DNA of 64,000 nucleotides from Paraburkholderia caballeronis (GTDB taxonomy: Bacteria > Pseudomonadota > Gammaproteobacteria > Burkholderiales > Burkholderiaceae): assembly GCF_900104845.1 (NCBI RefSeq), contig NZ_FNSR01000003.1:372001-436000 (forward strand), written 5' to 3'. This document shows, in pieces, positions 42,577-53,857 of the stretch (its first letter is position 1; the number at the start of each line of letters is the position of its first letter). The notes under the pieces were generated by a model. It had not been told where the DNA came from. It saw nothing but the letters and a program-made list of their open reading frames with translations, and did not search any database. The position numbers and the translations under genes were made by a program.

Positions 42577-45500
42577 CCACGAGCCGCCGCGTCGATACCG
42601 CGTGCCCGTATTGCGGCGTCGGCTGCGGGATGACGCTGCACGTCGAAGGCAACGAGGTCGTGCGCGTGTCCGGCAACAAGGAGCATCCGGCGAACTTCGG
42701 ACGGCTCTGCACGAAAGGGCTGTCCGCGCACGTGCCGCTGCGCCGCTCGGGGCGTCTCGAAACCGCGTTCGTGCGCACGCAGCGCGGCCAGGACCCGGTG
42801 CCGACGCCGCTCGCGGATGCGATCTCCGCGGCCGCGCGCCGGCTGCGCGGCGTGCTCGACGAACACGGCCCGGACGCGCTCGCGTTCTACGTGTCCGGGC
42901 AGATGTCGATCGAGGCGCAGTACCTCGTGAACAAGCTCGCGAAGGGTTTCATCGGCACGCGCCACGTCGAGGCGAACTCGCGGCTGTGCATGGCGAGCGC
43001 GGCGAGCGGCTACAAGCTGTCGCTCGGCGCGGACGGGCCGCCGGGTTCGTACCAGGACTTCGAGCACGCCGATCTGTTCTTCGTGACCGGCGCGAACATG
43101 GCCGACTGCCATCCGGTGCTGTACCTGCGGATGATGGATCGCGTGAAGGCCGGCGCGAAGCTGATCGTCGTCGATCCGCGCCGCACCGCGACCGCCGACA
43201 AGGCGAGCCTCTTTTTGCAGGTCGCGCCCGGCACGGACCTCGCGCTGCTGAACGGACTGCTGCATCTGCTGGTTCGCGACGGCCGCATCGACGACGCGTT
43301 CATCCGCGAGCACACGAGCGGCTGGGACGGGATGCCGGCGTTCCTCGCCGACTACTCGCCACAGAAGGTCGCCGGGATCACCGGGATCGCCGAGGCGGAT
43401 CTGCTGAAGGCCGCCCAGTGGATCGGCGACGCGCAGAACTGGATGAGCCTGTGGACGATGGGCATCAACCAGAGCACGCACGGTACGTGGTGCACGAACG
43501 CGATCTGCAACCTGCATCTCGCGACCGGCGCGATCTGCCGGCCGGGCAGCGGCCCGTTCTCGCTGACCGGCCAGCCGAACGCGATGGGCGGCCGCGAAGT
43601 CGGCTACATGGGCGCGGGGCTGCCGGGCCAGCGTTCGCTGCTGGTCGCGGAGGACCGCGCGTTCGTCGAGGACCTGTGGCGCATTCCGCGCGGCACGCTG
43701 CGGGCCGACGCCGGCAACGGCACGATCGACCTGTTTGGCCGGATGGCGGCCGGCGAGATCAAGGCGTGCTGGATCGTCTGCACGAATCCGGTCGCGACCG
43801 TGCCGAACCGGCAGACCGTGCTGGACGGCCTGCGCGCGACGGATCTCGTGATCGCGCAGGACGCGTTCCTCGACACCGAGACGAACCGTCACGCGGACAT
43901 CCTGCTGCCCGGCGCGCTGTGGGCCGAGGCCGAAGGCGTGATGGTGAACTCCGAACGCAACCTGACGCTGATGCAGCGCGCGGTGACGCCGCCCGGCGAC
44001 GCGCTGCCCGACTGGCAGATCGTCGCGCGCGTCGCGTGCGAGATGGGTTTTGCCGAGGCGTTCGGCTACGCGTCGGCGGAGGAAGTGTTCGACGAGATCG
44101 TGCGCGCGTCGAATCCGGCGACCGGCTACGACCTGCGCGGCGTCAGCTACGCGAAGCTGCGCGCGACGCCGCTGCAATGGCCGTGCGCGCCGGACGCCGC
44201 AGCGGATCGCAACCCGGTCCGTTATCTGAACGACGGCGTGAGCCAGCCGTTGCAGACGCGCGACGACGGCAGCCGTCCGCGTCTCGTGTTCCCGACGCCC
44301 GATGGCCGCGCGGTGTTTTTCGCGCGGCCGCATGCGATGCCGGCCGAACTGCCGGACGCCGATTTTCCGTTCGTGCTGAACACCGGCCGCGTGCAGCATC
44401 AATGGCACACGATGACCAAGACCGGCAAGGTCGCGACCCTCAACCGGCTGAACGCCGCGCCGTTCGTCGAACTGCATCCGGACGATGCGCGCTCGCTCGG
44501 CGTCGGCGCGGGCGACAGCGTCGAGATCCGCTCGCGGCGCGGCCGCGCGGTGCTGCCGGCGATCGTCACCGATCGCGTGCGCGCGGGCGCGTGTTTCGCG
44601 CCGATGCACTGGAACGACCTGTTCGGCGACGACCTGTGCATCAACGCCGTCACGCACGACGCGACCGATCCGGTGTCGTTGCAGCCGGAACTGAAATTCT
44701 GCGCGGTCGCGCTGACACGCGTGGCCGCCGCGCCGCAGGACGGCCACGACGGCAACGTCGACGTATCCGACGACGCGCTCACCTCACTCGCGGAGCCGCC
44801 TATGTCCCGCCTCGACGCGCTCGGCGCGTTGCTTCAGTTGCCGCCGTCGCCGCCCGTGCTGGGCGACGACGAGCGCGCGTACGTATCCGGCTTCCTGCAC
44901 GCGCTGCGGATCGGCGAGCCGGCCGGCGACGGCGTGCCGGCGCTGCCGGTGTCCGCGCCGTTGCAGCCCGCGACGCGGCTGTGGCTCGACGGCATGTTCG
45001 CCGGGCTGTACGGCCGCCGCGCGGCCGACGGCGAAGCGCTGCGCATCGCGGGTAATGCGGCGGAGGCTGCCGCGCCCGCGCCGCAGATCGTGCGCGCCCG
45101 GCCGAAGGTCGCGCTGCTGTGGGCGTCGCAGACCGGCAACGTCGAATCGCTGGTCGACCGTTACGCGACGCGGCTGATGGAGGCGGGCTTCGAAATGCGC
45201 ACCGCGTGCATGGCCGATTGCGCAGTCGATACGCTCGGCCGCTCGCAGTACGTGCTGCTGCTGTCGAGCACGTTCGGCGACGGCGATGCGCCCGACAACG
45301 GGCGCGACTTCTGGGCCGCGCTGTCGGCCGCGTCCGCGCCGCGCATCGACGGCGTGCGTTACGCGGTGCTCGGTCTGGGCGACCGCAGCTTCGACCAGTT
45401 CTGCGCGCACGCGCGCAACCTCGACGAGCGGATGAACGCGCTCGGCGCATCGCGTCTTGTCGAACGCGTCGATTGCGACGCCGAGTTCGGCGCGGCGGCG

Positions 45501-46721
45501 GACGGCTGGCTCGCGAGCGTGGTCGCGAGCATCGCGGCGGACGACGCGGCCCGCCACGCGGAGCCGGCGGCCGGTGCGTTGCCTGCAGTGCTGCCGGGGC
45601 TTGTGCCGACCAAGGCGCGGCCCGCGCCTGTGCGCCTGCTGTCGAACCAGCGGCTGAACCGCGACGGCGCGACGAAGGAGACGCGCCACGTCGCGTTCTC
45701 GATCGCGGACGCCGGCCTCGAATACGAATCGGGCGACGCGCTCGGCGTGTGGCCGGTCAACTGTCCGGAACTCGTGGATGAACTGGTCGGCCTCGCGGGC
45801 GTCAGCGCGGACGCGCCGGTGCGCATCGAAGGCGTCGGCGAAATGCGGCTCGCCGATGCGTTGAGCCGCCACTGCGAGATCGCGCGCCCGATGCCGGACG
45901 CGCTCGCGCTGATCGCGTCGCGCACCCATGACAGCGCGCTGCGCGAACTGCTCGTGGAAGAGCGCAAGGCGGACCTGAAGAAATGGCTGTGGGGCCAGCA
46001 ACTGGCCGACGTGCTGCACGAGTTCCCGGTGTCGTTGTCCGCGCAGGAACTGGTCGGCATGCTCAAGCGCCTTCAGCCGCGGCTCTATTCGATTGCATCG
46101 AGCCCGAGCGCGCATCGCGGCGAAGTGCACCTGACCGTTTCGACGGTGCGCTACAGCAACGGCCGGCGCTGGCGCAAGGGCGTCGCGTCCACGTTCCTCG
46201 CGGACCGCGCGCTCGACGCCGACGTGCCGGTGTTCGTGCAGAAGTCGTCGCATTTCCGGCCGCCGCGCGCGGGCGACACGCCGATCGTGATGATCGGGCC
46301 GGGCACCGGCGTCGCGCCGTTCCGCGGCTTCCTGCACGAGCGCGGCGCGCGCGGCGACGCCGGCCGCAACTGGCTGTTCTTCGGCGAGCGTCACGCGGAC
46401 ACCGACTTCTACTACCGCGACGAACTCGACGCGATGCGCGCGGGCGGACTGCTCACGCGTCTCGACCTCGCGTTCTCGCGCGACCAGGGCGGCAAGGTGT
46501 ACGTGCAGGACCGGATGCGCGAGCACGGCGCGGAACTGTGGGCATGGCTGCAGGATGGCGCGCATCTGTACGTGTGCGGCGACGCGAGCCGGATGGCGAA
46601 GGACGTCGACGCGGCGCTGAAGTCGATCGTCGCGCAGCACGGCGCGATGAGCGCCGAACGGGCCGACGAATACGTGAGCGGACTCGCGCGCGAAAAGCGG
46701 TATCTGCGCGACGTGTACTGA
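42573..46721 (+). CDS. Fused assimilatory nitrate reductase and CysJ-like flavoprotein
   Basis: A 1382-residue fusion. Residues 1 to about 730 are a molybdopterin nitrate reductase of the NasA/NarB type: [4Fe-4S] ligands C11, C14, C18 and C46 (CPYCGVGC and LCTKG), and ANSRLCMAS with the probable Mo-ligand cysteine. After a linker come a flavodoxin domain (LLWASQTGNVESL, LGLGDRSFDQFC), an FAD domain (RLYSIASSPSAHRGEVHLTV) and an NADPH domain (IGPGTGVAPFRGFLHERG), as in CysJ. NADPH can thus reduce nitrate to nitrite in one chain. Such bifunctional proteins are known in Burkholderia. An internal MSRLDALGALL near the junction may mark an ancestral gene start. Confidence 0.93.
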   Translation: MTTSRRVDTACPYCGVGCGMTLHVEGNEVVRVSGNKEHPANFGRLCTKGLSAHVPLRRSGRLETAFVRTQRGQDPVPTPLADAISAAARRLRGVLDEHGPDALAFYVSGQMSIEAQYLVNKLAKGFIGTRHVEANSRLCMASAASGYKLSLGADGPPGSYQDFEHADLFFVTGANMADCHPVLYLRMMDRVKAGAKLIVVDPRRTATADKASLFLQVAPGTDLALLNGLLHLLVRDGRIDDAFIREHTSGWDGMPAFLADYSPQKVAGITGIAEADLLKAAQWIGDAQNWMSLWTMGINQSTHGTWCTNAICNLHLATGAICRPGSGPFSLTGQPNAMGGREVGYMGAGLPGQRSLLVAEDRAFVEDLWRIPRGTLRADAGNGTIDLFGRMAAGEIKACWIVCTNPVATVPNRQTVLDGLRATDLVIAQDAFLDTETNRHADILLPGALWAEAEGVMVNSERNLTLMQRAVTPPGDALPDWQIVARVACEMGFAEAFGYASAEEVFDEIVRASNPATGYDLRGVSYAKLRATPLQWPCAPDAAADRNPVRYLNDGVSQPLQTRDDGSRPRLVFPTPDGRAVFFARPHAMPAELPDADFPFVLNTGRVQHQWHTMTKTGKVATLNRLNAAPFVELHPDDARSLGVGAGDSVEIRSRRGRAVLPAIVTDRVRAGACFAPMHWNDLFGDDLCINAVTHDATDPVSLQPELKFCAVALTRVAAAPQDGHDGNVDVSDDALTSLAEPPMSRLDALGALLQLPPSPPVLGDDERAYVSGFLHALRIGEPAGDGVPALPVSAPLQPATRLWLDGMFAGLYGRRAADGEALRIAGNAAEAAAPAPQIVRARPKVALLWASQTGNVESLVDRYATRLMEAGFEMRTACMADCAVDTLGRSQYVLLLSSTFGDGDAPDNGRDFWAALSAASAPRIDGVRYAVLGLGDRSFDQFCAHARNLDERMNALGASRLVERVDCDAEFGAAADGWLASVVASIAADDAARHAEPAAGALPAVLPGLVPTKARPAPVRLLSNQRLNRDGATKETRHVAFSIADAGLEYESGDALGVWPVNCPELVDELVGLAGVSADAPVRIEGVGEMRLADALSRHCEIARPMPDALALIASRTHDSALRELLVEERKADLKKWLWGQQLADVLHEFPVSLSAQELVGMLKRLQPRLYSIASSPSAHRGEVHLTVSTVRYSNGRRWRKGVASTFLADRALDADVPVFVQKSSHFRPPRAGDTPIVMIGPGTGVAPFRGFLHERGARGDAGRNWLFFGERHADTDFYYRDELDAMRAGGLLTRLDLAFSRDQGGKVYVQDRMREHGAELWAWLQDGAHLYVCGDASRMAKDVDAALKSIVAQHGAMSAERADEYVSGLAREKRYLRDVY

Positions 46722-46755
46722 TCCCCGCGCCGGCACGCCGCGCCAGGTTGTTTTC

Positions 46756-46798
46756 GGGTTGTCACGATGACTTACAATCGACGTCGATTTGACAACCC
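46756..46798. promoter_or_regulatory. GntR operator upstream of its own gene
   Basis: GGGTTGTCA (46756-46764) and TGACAACCC (46790-46798) form a perfect 9-bp inverted repeat 25 bases apart, just before the GntR gene. The half-site TTGACAAC recurs before the next two transcription units. Autoregulation is likely. Confidence 0.6.
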
Positions 46799-46807
46799 GA
46801 TTCCGAC

Positions 46808-47497
46808 ATGGCCGAGCCGAAGGCGCCCAAGATGCCGGCGCGCATCTATAGCGACATCCTGAACCGCATCCTCGAAGGCGAGTATCGGGAGGGCTCGCGG
46901 CTGCCGACCGAGCACGCGCTCGCGGAGCGGTTCGCGACGTCGCGGCCGACCGTGCGCGAGGCGCTCGCGCAACTGCGCGCGGACGGCATCATCGCGACGC
47001 GCCACGGCTCCGGCACCACGGTGATCCGCCGGCCGGACCCGGACGTGCGCCGCTTCGCGCCGCTGGAGACGCTGTCCGACATCCGGCGCTGCTACGAATT
47101 CCGGATCGTCATCGAATCCGGCGCGGCGGCGCTCGCCGCGCGCCATGCGGGCGACGCGGACGTCGCCGCGATCCAGCTCGAATGGGACAACCTCGAAGCG
47201 GTGATCGGTGCGGCCGGCATCGGCGTGCAGGACGATTTCGCGTTCCATCTGGCCGTCGCGCGCGCGTCGCGCAATCCGTTTTTCATCACGTCGCTGTCGT
47301 CGATCCACGAACAGATGGCGTTCAGCATGAACCTCTCGCGCAGCCTGTCGCTCGTGAAGTCGGTCGAGCGGCAGCGGCTCGTGCAGCAGGAACACCTCGC
47401 CGTGCTCCGCGCGATCCAGTTGCGCGACCCGGAGCGCGCCGCGCACGCGATGCGCGAGCACCTCGAACAGGCGACCGAGCGCATGTTCGGCCTCTGA
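46808..47497 (+). CDS. GntR-family regulator, FadR subfamily
   Basis: A 229-residue regulator with an N-terminal winged helix (YSDILNRILEGEYREGSRLPTEHALAERFATSRPTVREALAQLRADGIIATRHGSGT) and a helical FCD effector domain (IRRCYEFRIVIESGAAALAA, DDFAFHLAVARASRNPF, HLAVLRAIQLRDPERAAHAMREHL) with Asp and His residues in metal-binding positions. FCD regulators usually repress sugar-acid catabolism and release DNA on effector binding. It likely controls the adjacent dehydratase pathway through TTGACAAC-type operators. Confidence 0.9.
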   Translation: MAEPKAPKMPARIYSDILNRILEGEYREGSRLPTEHALAERFATSRPTVREALAQLRADGIIATRHGSGTTVIRRPDPDVRRFAPLETLSDIRRCYEFRIVIESGAAALAARHAGDADVAAIQLEWDNLEAVIGAAGIGVQDDFAFHLAVARASRNPFFITSLSSIHEQMAFSMNLSRSLSLVKSVERQRLVQQEHLAVLRAIQLRDPERAAHAMREHLEQATERMFGL

Positions 47498-47610
47498 CGC
47501 GCACGGTTCGATCTTTCCTTTACAACCTGACGCAACGCGCGGCGGTCCGGGCCAGCCCGCGCCGGGCCGCCGCGCGCGCCGCGCATGGGGCCGAAGGGTA
47601 GGGTGATTAG

Positions 47611-47685
47611 TTGTCAAACGAAGCGCGCCCCCTATCCGTATTTTTGTTATGTTGTTTGACAACATCGCCGGCGGGGTGCTACTGT
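47611..47685 (+). promoter_or_regulatory. Promoter and paired GntR operators before the DapA-family gene
   Basis: TTGTCAAAC (47611-47619) and the palindromic GTTGTTTGACAAC (47651-47663) are about four helical turns apart. The second contains a perfect -35 TTGACA (47656-47661), followed after 18 bases by TACTGT (47680-47685). A bound repressor would cover the -35 box. Confidence 0.65.
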
Positions 47686-47723
47686 CTGGGCTATCGACCC
47701 ACCCTCATTCCATTCGAGTTCTC

Positions 47724-48656
47724 ATGAACGTGACCCCAATCGTCGAGAGCGAATTCGCCTCGACCGTGATGGCGGTGCCGCCGCTTGCGCGCCACGCCGA
47801 CCTGACGCTGAACGTCGCCGAAAACCGCAAGCTGATCCAGCACATGGAAGCGGGCGGCGTGCGCACGCTGCTGTACGGCGGCAACGCGAACCTGTATCAC
47901 GTCGCGCCGAGCGAGTATCGCGAACTGCTCGACATGCTCGCGGAGAACACCGCGCCGACCACGCGCGTGATTCCGGCGATCGGCCCGGACTTCGGCAAGA
48001 TGCAGGACCAGGCGCGCGTGCTCGCGCAGACCTCGTACCGGACCGCCATGGTGTTGCCGCTCGCGGGCTTCACGACGTCGGCCGGCGTCGAGACGGGGCT
48101 GAAGCGGATCGTCGACCTCGCCGGCATTCCGCTCACGCTGTACATCAAGAGCGAGGAATACGTGGACGTCGACACGCTCGCGCGGCTCGTCGACGGCGGC
48201 ACGCTGATCGCGGTGAAGTACGCGATCGTGCGCGGGAACCCGGCCGACGACGCGTATCTGCGCCGGCTGCTGCAGAGCGTGAGCCCGTCGAAGGTGATCT
48301 CCGGGATGGGCGAGCGCCCGGCGCTCGTGCACGTGCGCGACTTCGGGATGGCCGCGTGGACGACCGGCTCCGGCTGCATCGCGACGAACGCGGTGATGGC
48401 GCTGCTGAAGGCCGCGAAGGAAGGCCGCGCGGACGACGCCCAGCGTTTGTACGACAGATTCATGCCATTGGAAACCTTGCGCGATAACATCTCGCTGATC
48501 CGCGTGCTGCACGATGCCGTGACCTTCACGGGCATCGCCGACATGGGGCCGCACTTGCCGCTGTTGAGCGAGTCGCCGGCTGCAAGCCACGCGGAGATCG
48601 CGGACGCGGCGCGCGGGTTGCTCGCGTTCGATCGCTCGCTCGGGCAGGGTGCCTGA
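47724..48656 (+). CDS. DapA/NAL-family enzyme, probable 2-keto-3-deoxy sugar-acid dehydratase
   Basis: A 310-residue TIM-barrel protein of the dihydrodipicolinate synthase superfamily. Motifs: LIQHMEAGGVRTLLYGGNANLYHV at the second strand, LTLYIKSEEYVDVDTLARLV, and LIAVKYAIVRGNPADD, where K is the probable Schiff-base lysine. Next to an IlvD/Edd dehydratase and a 2-oxoglutarate-semialdehyde dehydrogenase, the expected reaction is dehydration of a 2-keto-3-deoxypentonate (or deoxyglucarate) to 2-oxoglutarate semialdehyde. It is not close to the Azospirillum enzyme as I recall it, so the substrate is inferred from context. Genuine DapA function is unlikely. Confidence 0.75.
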   Translation: MNVTPIVESEFASTVMAVPPLARHADLTLNVAENRKLIQHMEAGGVRTLLYGGNANLYHVAPSEYRELLDMLAENTAPTTRVIPAIGPDFGKMQDQARVLAQTSYRTAMVLPLAGFTTSAGVETGLKRIVDLAGIPLTLYIKSEEYVDVDTLARLVDGGTLIAVKYAIVRGNPADDAYLRRLLQSVSPSKVISGMGERPALVHVRDFGMAAWTTGSGCIATNAVMALLKAAKEGRADDAQRLYDRFMPLETLRDNISLIRVLHDAVTFTGIADMGPHLPLLSESPAASHAEIADAARGLLAFDRSLGQGA

Positions 48657-48686
48657 GCGGGCCTACGCAATTCTGATGGAGCAGGT

Positions 48687-50267
48687 ATGCAGATTACCGG
48701 AGAGATGTTGCTGGGCGCGGCCGCCGTGCGCGGCACGCAAGGCAGCGTGCGCGCGTTCGCGCCCGCGCTGAACGAAGAACTGGAGCCGGCGTTCGGCGTC
48801 GGCGGCGTGGCGGAAGTGGAGCGCGCGTGCGTGCTCGCCGGGCAGGCGTTCGACGCGTTTCGCGCCGCGCCGCTCGACACGCGCGCGCGTCTGCTCGAAG
48901 CGATCGCCGACAACATCACGGCGCTCGGCGACGCGCTGATCGAGCGCGCGCACCTGGAGTCCGCGCTGCCGAAGGCGCGTCTCGAAGGCGAGCGCGGCCG
49001 CACGACCGGCCAGTTGAAGCTGTTCGCGTCGCTGGTGCGCGACGGCCGCTGGCTCGGCGCGGTGCTCGATCCGGCGCTGCCGGAGCGCAAGCCGCTGCCG
49101 CGCTCGGACCTGCGCGCGCAGCGTATTCCGCTCGGCCCGGTCGCCGTGTTCGGCGCGAGCAACTTCCCGCTCGCGTTCTCGGTTGCGGGCGGCGACACCG
49201 CGTCCGCGCTCGCGGCCGGCTGCCCGGTCGTCGTGAAGGCGCACCCGGCGCACCTCGGCACGTCCGAACTGGTCGGCCGCGCGATCCAGAAGGCGGTCGC
49301 GGACGTCGGCCTGCCCGAAGGCGTGTTCTCGCTGGTGATCGGCGAAGGCAACGCGGTCGGCGAGGCGCTCGTCGCGCATCCGGCGATCAAGGCGGTCGGC
49401 TTCACCGGCTCGCGGCGCGGCGGCCTCGCGCTGTCCGCGATCTCCGCGCGCCGCCGGGAGCCGATTCCGGTCTACGCGGAAATGAGCAGCATCAACCCGA
49501 CGCTGGTGCTGCCGGCGGCGCTCGCCGCGCGCGGCGACGCGCTCGCGACCGCCTTCGTCGATTCGCTGACGCTCGGCGTGGGCCAGTTCTGCACGAACCC
49601 GGGCCTCGTGCTCGCGATCGACGGGCCGGACCTGAAGCGTTTCGCCGAAACGGCCGCCGCCGCGCTCGCGCAGAAGCAGTCGCAGACCATGCTGACGGCC
49701 GGCATCGCCGCCGCGTATGACGACGGCGTGAACACGCGCGCGCAGACCGCGGGCGTCGAGCAGATCGCGCAGGGCGCGGCAAGCGCCGCGCCTGGCGGCG
49801 CGCGTCCGGTGCTGTTTCGCGCGGCCGCCGAACTGCTGATCGGCACGCCGTCGCTCGAAGACGAAATCTTCGGGCCGACGTCGCTGATCGTCGCGTGCCG
49901 CGACGAAGCCGAACTCGCGCGCGTGCTCGAACATCTGGAAGGGCAACTGACCGCGACGCTGCTGATCGACCCGGCCGACTATCCGCTGGCCGGCCGGCTG
50001 CTGCCGATCCTCGAACGCAAGGCTGGGCGGATTCTCGCGAACGGCTTCCCGACCGGCGTCGAGGTCTGTCACGCGATGGTCCACGGCGGCCCGTTCCCGG
50101 CGACGTCCGACTCGCGCACGACCTCGGTCGGCACGATGGCGATCGAGCGGTTCCTGCGGCCGGTCTGCTATCAGGACCTGCCGGCGGAACTGCTGCCGGC
50201 CGCGGTGCAGGACGGCAACCCGCTCGGGTTGTGGCGTCTGCGCGACGGCGAGCTGGTGCGCGGTTAA
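48687..50267 (+). CDS. 2-oxoglutarate-semialdehyde dehydrogenase (aldehyde dehydrogenase, NADP+)
   Basis: A 526-residue aldehyde dehydrogenase of the KGSA dehydrogenase type. It has [40 protein letters not shown] at the coenzyme site, [11 protein letters not shown], the general base in [13 protein letters not shown] and the catalytic cysteine in VGQFCTNPG. It oxidises 2-oxoglutarate semialdehyde to 2-oxoglutarate, which enters the TCA cycle. It follows the DapA-family gene by 30 bases and is part of the same transcript. A short GC-rich stem-loop follows. Confidence 0.88.
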   Translation: MQITGEMLLGAAAVRGTQGSVRAFAPALNEELEPAFGVGGVAEVERACVLAGQAFDAFRAAPLDTRARLLEAIADNITALGDALIERAHLESALPKARLEGERGRTTGQLKLFASLVRDGRWLGAVLDPALPERKPLPRSDLRAQRIPLGPVAVFGASNFPLAFSVAGGDTASALAAGCPVVVKAHPAHLGTSELVGRAIQKAVADVGLPEGVFSLVIGEGNAVGEALVAHPAIKAVGFTGSRRGGLALSAISARRREPIPVYAEMSSINPTLVLPAALAARGDALATAFVDSLTLGVGQFCTNPGLVLAIDGPDLKRFAETAAAALAQKQSQTMLTAGIAAAYDDGVNTRAQTAGVEQIAQGAASAAPGGARPVLFRAAAELLIGTPSLEDEIFGPTSLIVACRDEAELARVLEHLEGQLTATLLIDPADYPLAGRLLPILERKAGRILANGFPTGVEVCHAMVHGGPFPATSDSRTTSVGTMAIERFLRPVCYQDLPAELLPAAVQDGNPLGLWRLRDGELVRG

Positions 50268-50279
50268 TCCCGCCGTTTC

Positions 50280-50314
50280 GGCCGCGCCCGCGCCGCTGCG
50301 CGGCGGGCGCGGCC
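50280..50314 (+). terminator. GC-rich stem-loop after the semialdehyde dehydrogenase gene
   Basis: GGCCGCGCCCGC (50280-50291) pairs with GCGGGCGCGGCC (50303-50314). It lies 12 bases after the stop codon. With no T run, it may mark the end of the first transcript or protect its 3' end. Confidence 0.45.
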
Positions 50315-50328
50315 GGCCCCGTCGGGGC

Positions 50329-50372
50329 GTTGTACAACATCAATCGAACAACACGCAAAGTCGCTTGACAAC
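50329..50372 (+). promoter_or_regulatory. GntR-type operators upstream of the dehydratase gene
   Basis: The perfect palindrome GTTGTACAAC (50329-50338) and TTGACAAC (50365-50372) repeat the elements found before the GntR and DapA-family genes. TTGACA at 50365-50370 could be a -35 box; the -10 is unclear. The 361 bases between 50268 and 50628 contain no gene. Confidence 0.6.
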
Positions 50373-50628
50373 TTTAACCATAGTTAGGCATTCTTGCTCT
50401 GACGGTTAAACACAAAGACGATAACCCGAACAGAATCATCCGCGACGAACCCGCTTTTTGCAGCGCGGTTCGTCGGCAAGCGGAACGGAGACGCGGTGTG
50501 ACACGGATCGTTGTCAGGCAAATCACTCCCATTTCATTGGCCATGCGCACCGGCGGCGTTTCGCGCGGGCGGCGCGCCGCATGCGCGGCCTCAACCGGAT
50601 CACCGGATTTCGCAGGAGCAAGACAGGC

Positions 50629-52374
<1,746 letters not shown>

Positions 52375-52466
52375 CCACGGGGATGCTCGTGCATCGACCA
52401 GAGCGCGACTGACAGGCTCGAAGAAGCAGAAGTTGAGGTTCCATATCAATAATTAAGGAGTAGAAA

Positions 52467-53651
52467 ATGAATACGAGGAAGACCTGTGTCACATTATGGG
52501 CCGCGTTGCCCTTCGGTCTCGCGGCGATGGGCGCGCATGCGCAGAGCAGCGTGACGCTGTACGGGATCGTCGACACCGGCGTCGAATATCTGAGCAACAG
52601 CAAGGGGCATTCGTTCGTCGGTCTGAACGAGGGCATCTGGGGCGGCGAGCGGTTCGGCTTCAGGGGACGCGAGGATCTCGGCGGCGGCACCGCGGCGATC
52701 TTCCAGGTCGAGAACGGCTTCAACGTCGACAACGGCGCGATGCAGAAGAGCGGCGTGCTGTTCAACCGCGCCGCGTGGGTCGGCCTGACGAACGACCACT
52801 ATGGCACGATGACGGCCGGCCGCCAGTACACGCCGTACTACACGCTGCTCGCGCCGTGGAGCCCGACCAACTGGCTGACCGGCGCGCTCGGCGCCCACGC
52901 CGGCGACCTCGACAACCTCGACACCGACTATCGCGTGAGCAACTCGGTGTCGTACAAGTCGCCGACGTATCGCGGCTTCACGGTCGGCGCGCTGTATGCG
53001 TTCGGCGGCCAGCCGGGCAGCCTGAGCCTCGGCCAGTCGTGGAGCGTCGCCGCGCAGTATCAGGCGGGTCCGGCGGGCATCGGCGTCGGCTTCGAACGCT
53101 TCAACAACGCGACGCCGGGCGGCGGCGCATGGAGTTCGAGTTCGACCGCGTATTCGGGCACCGGCGAGCAGGGCAACACCGGGATCACGGCCGGTTATCA
53201 GACCGCCGCCGCGCAGAACCGCTTCGCGGTGACGGGCGGATACCAGTTCAGCAGCCAGTTCGACGTGTCGGCGTCGTACTCGAACGTGCAGTACATCGCG
53301 GGACCGATGTCGCTGTTCGCGTCGACTGCGATCTTCAATACGGCGGGTATCGTGCTGCACTACCACCCGGCATCGGCGTGGGATCTGGCCGCGGGTTACG
53401 CGTACACCCGCGCGACGCGCGCGAACGGCATCTCGACGCCGGCGAGCTACAACCAGATCAACCTGACGCAGTTGTACAGCCTGTCGAAGCGCACGCGGAT
53501 CTACGTGCTCGAAGCATTCCAGCGCGCGAACGGCCAGACGCTGGACGCGAACGGCAAGGTGATCGACGCGGTCGCGAACATCGCCGAGGCGAACGCATCG
53601 GGCGGCCGCAGCCAGGTTGCGGTGACGATCGGTATCAACCACGCGTTCTAA
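52467..53651 (+). CDS. Gram-negative porin (OmpC-like) of the sugar-acid cluster
   Basis: A 394-residue trimeric porin with signal peptide (TLWAALPFGLAAMGAHA) and QSSVTLYGIVDTGVEYLSNSKGH at the mature start, ERFGFRGREDLGGGTAAIFQVENGF, MTAGRQYTPYY, and a C-terminal NHAF ending in Phe. The AAGGAG ribosome-binding site seven bases upstream is strong. It lies 92 bases after the dehydratase gene and is probably part of the same regulon, admitting the sugar or sugar acid. A strong terminator follows. Confidence 0.92.
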   Translation: MNTRKTCVTLWAALPFGLAAMGAHAQSSVTLYGIVDTGVEYLSNSKGHSFVGLNEGIWGGERFGFRGREDLGGGTAAIFQVENGFNVDNGAMQKSGVLFNRAAWVGLTNDHYGTMTAGRQYTPYYTLLAPWSPTNWLTGALGAHAGDLDNLDTDYRVSNSVSYKSPTYRGFTVGALYAFGGQPGSLSLGQSWSVAAQYQAGPAGIGVGFERFNNATPGGGAWSSSSTAYSGTGEQGNTGITAGYQTAAAQNRFAVTGGYQFSSQFDVSASYSNVQYIAGPMSLFASTAIFNTAGIVLHYHPASAWDLAAGYAYTRATRANGISTPASYNQINLTQLYSLSKRTRIYVLEAFQRANGQTLDANGKVIDAVANIAEANASGGRSQVAVTIGINHAF

Positions 53652-53720
53652 ACGCGTGCACGTCGTAGTGACGTAACGCTGTACGGAAGGACGGAACGGG
53701 GCGCCGTTGTTCCGGGTTTG

Positions 53721-53760
53721 AAGGCCGCGCGCATCGAGGACAGGGGATGCGCGCGGCCTT
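53721..53760 (+). terminator. Strong terminator after the porin gene
   Basis: AAGGCCGCGCGCATC (53721-53735) pairs perfectly over 15 bp with GATGCGCGCGGCCTT (53746-53760), followed by TGCGTTT. It separates the porin from the arsenic operon. Confidence 0.8.
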
Positions 53761-53806
53761 TGCGTTTGGGCGGGCGGGTTTGTTTGCGTCGGCTGATCCG
53801 CCGGCT

Positions 53807-53830
53807 ATATTTCCACAATCATTGAAATAT
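53807..53830. promoter_or_regulatory. ArsR operator
   Basis: ATATTTC (53807-53813) and GAAATAT (53824-53830) form a perfect inverted repeat with 10 bases between, in an AT-rich patch 28 bases before arsR. This is the typical form and place of an ArsR/SmtB-family operator. Confidence 0.7.
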
Positions 53831-53857
53831 GGAATGGTTGCGTGTACGCTTGCACGC

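Noticed and set aside
47724..48656. Lysine-pathway dapA
   Set aside because: The fold is shared, but the neighbours (GntR, semialdehyde dehydrogenase, IlvD/Edd dehydratase) point to sugar-acid catabolism.
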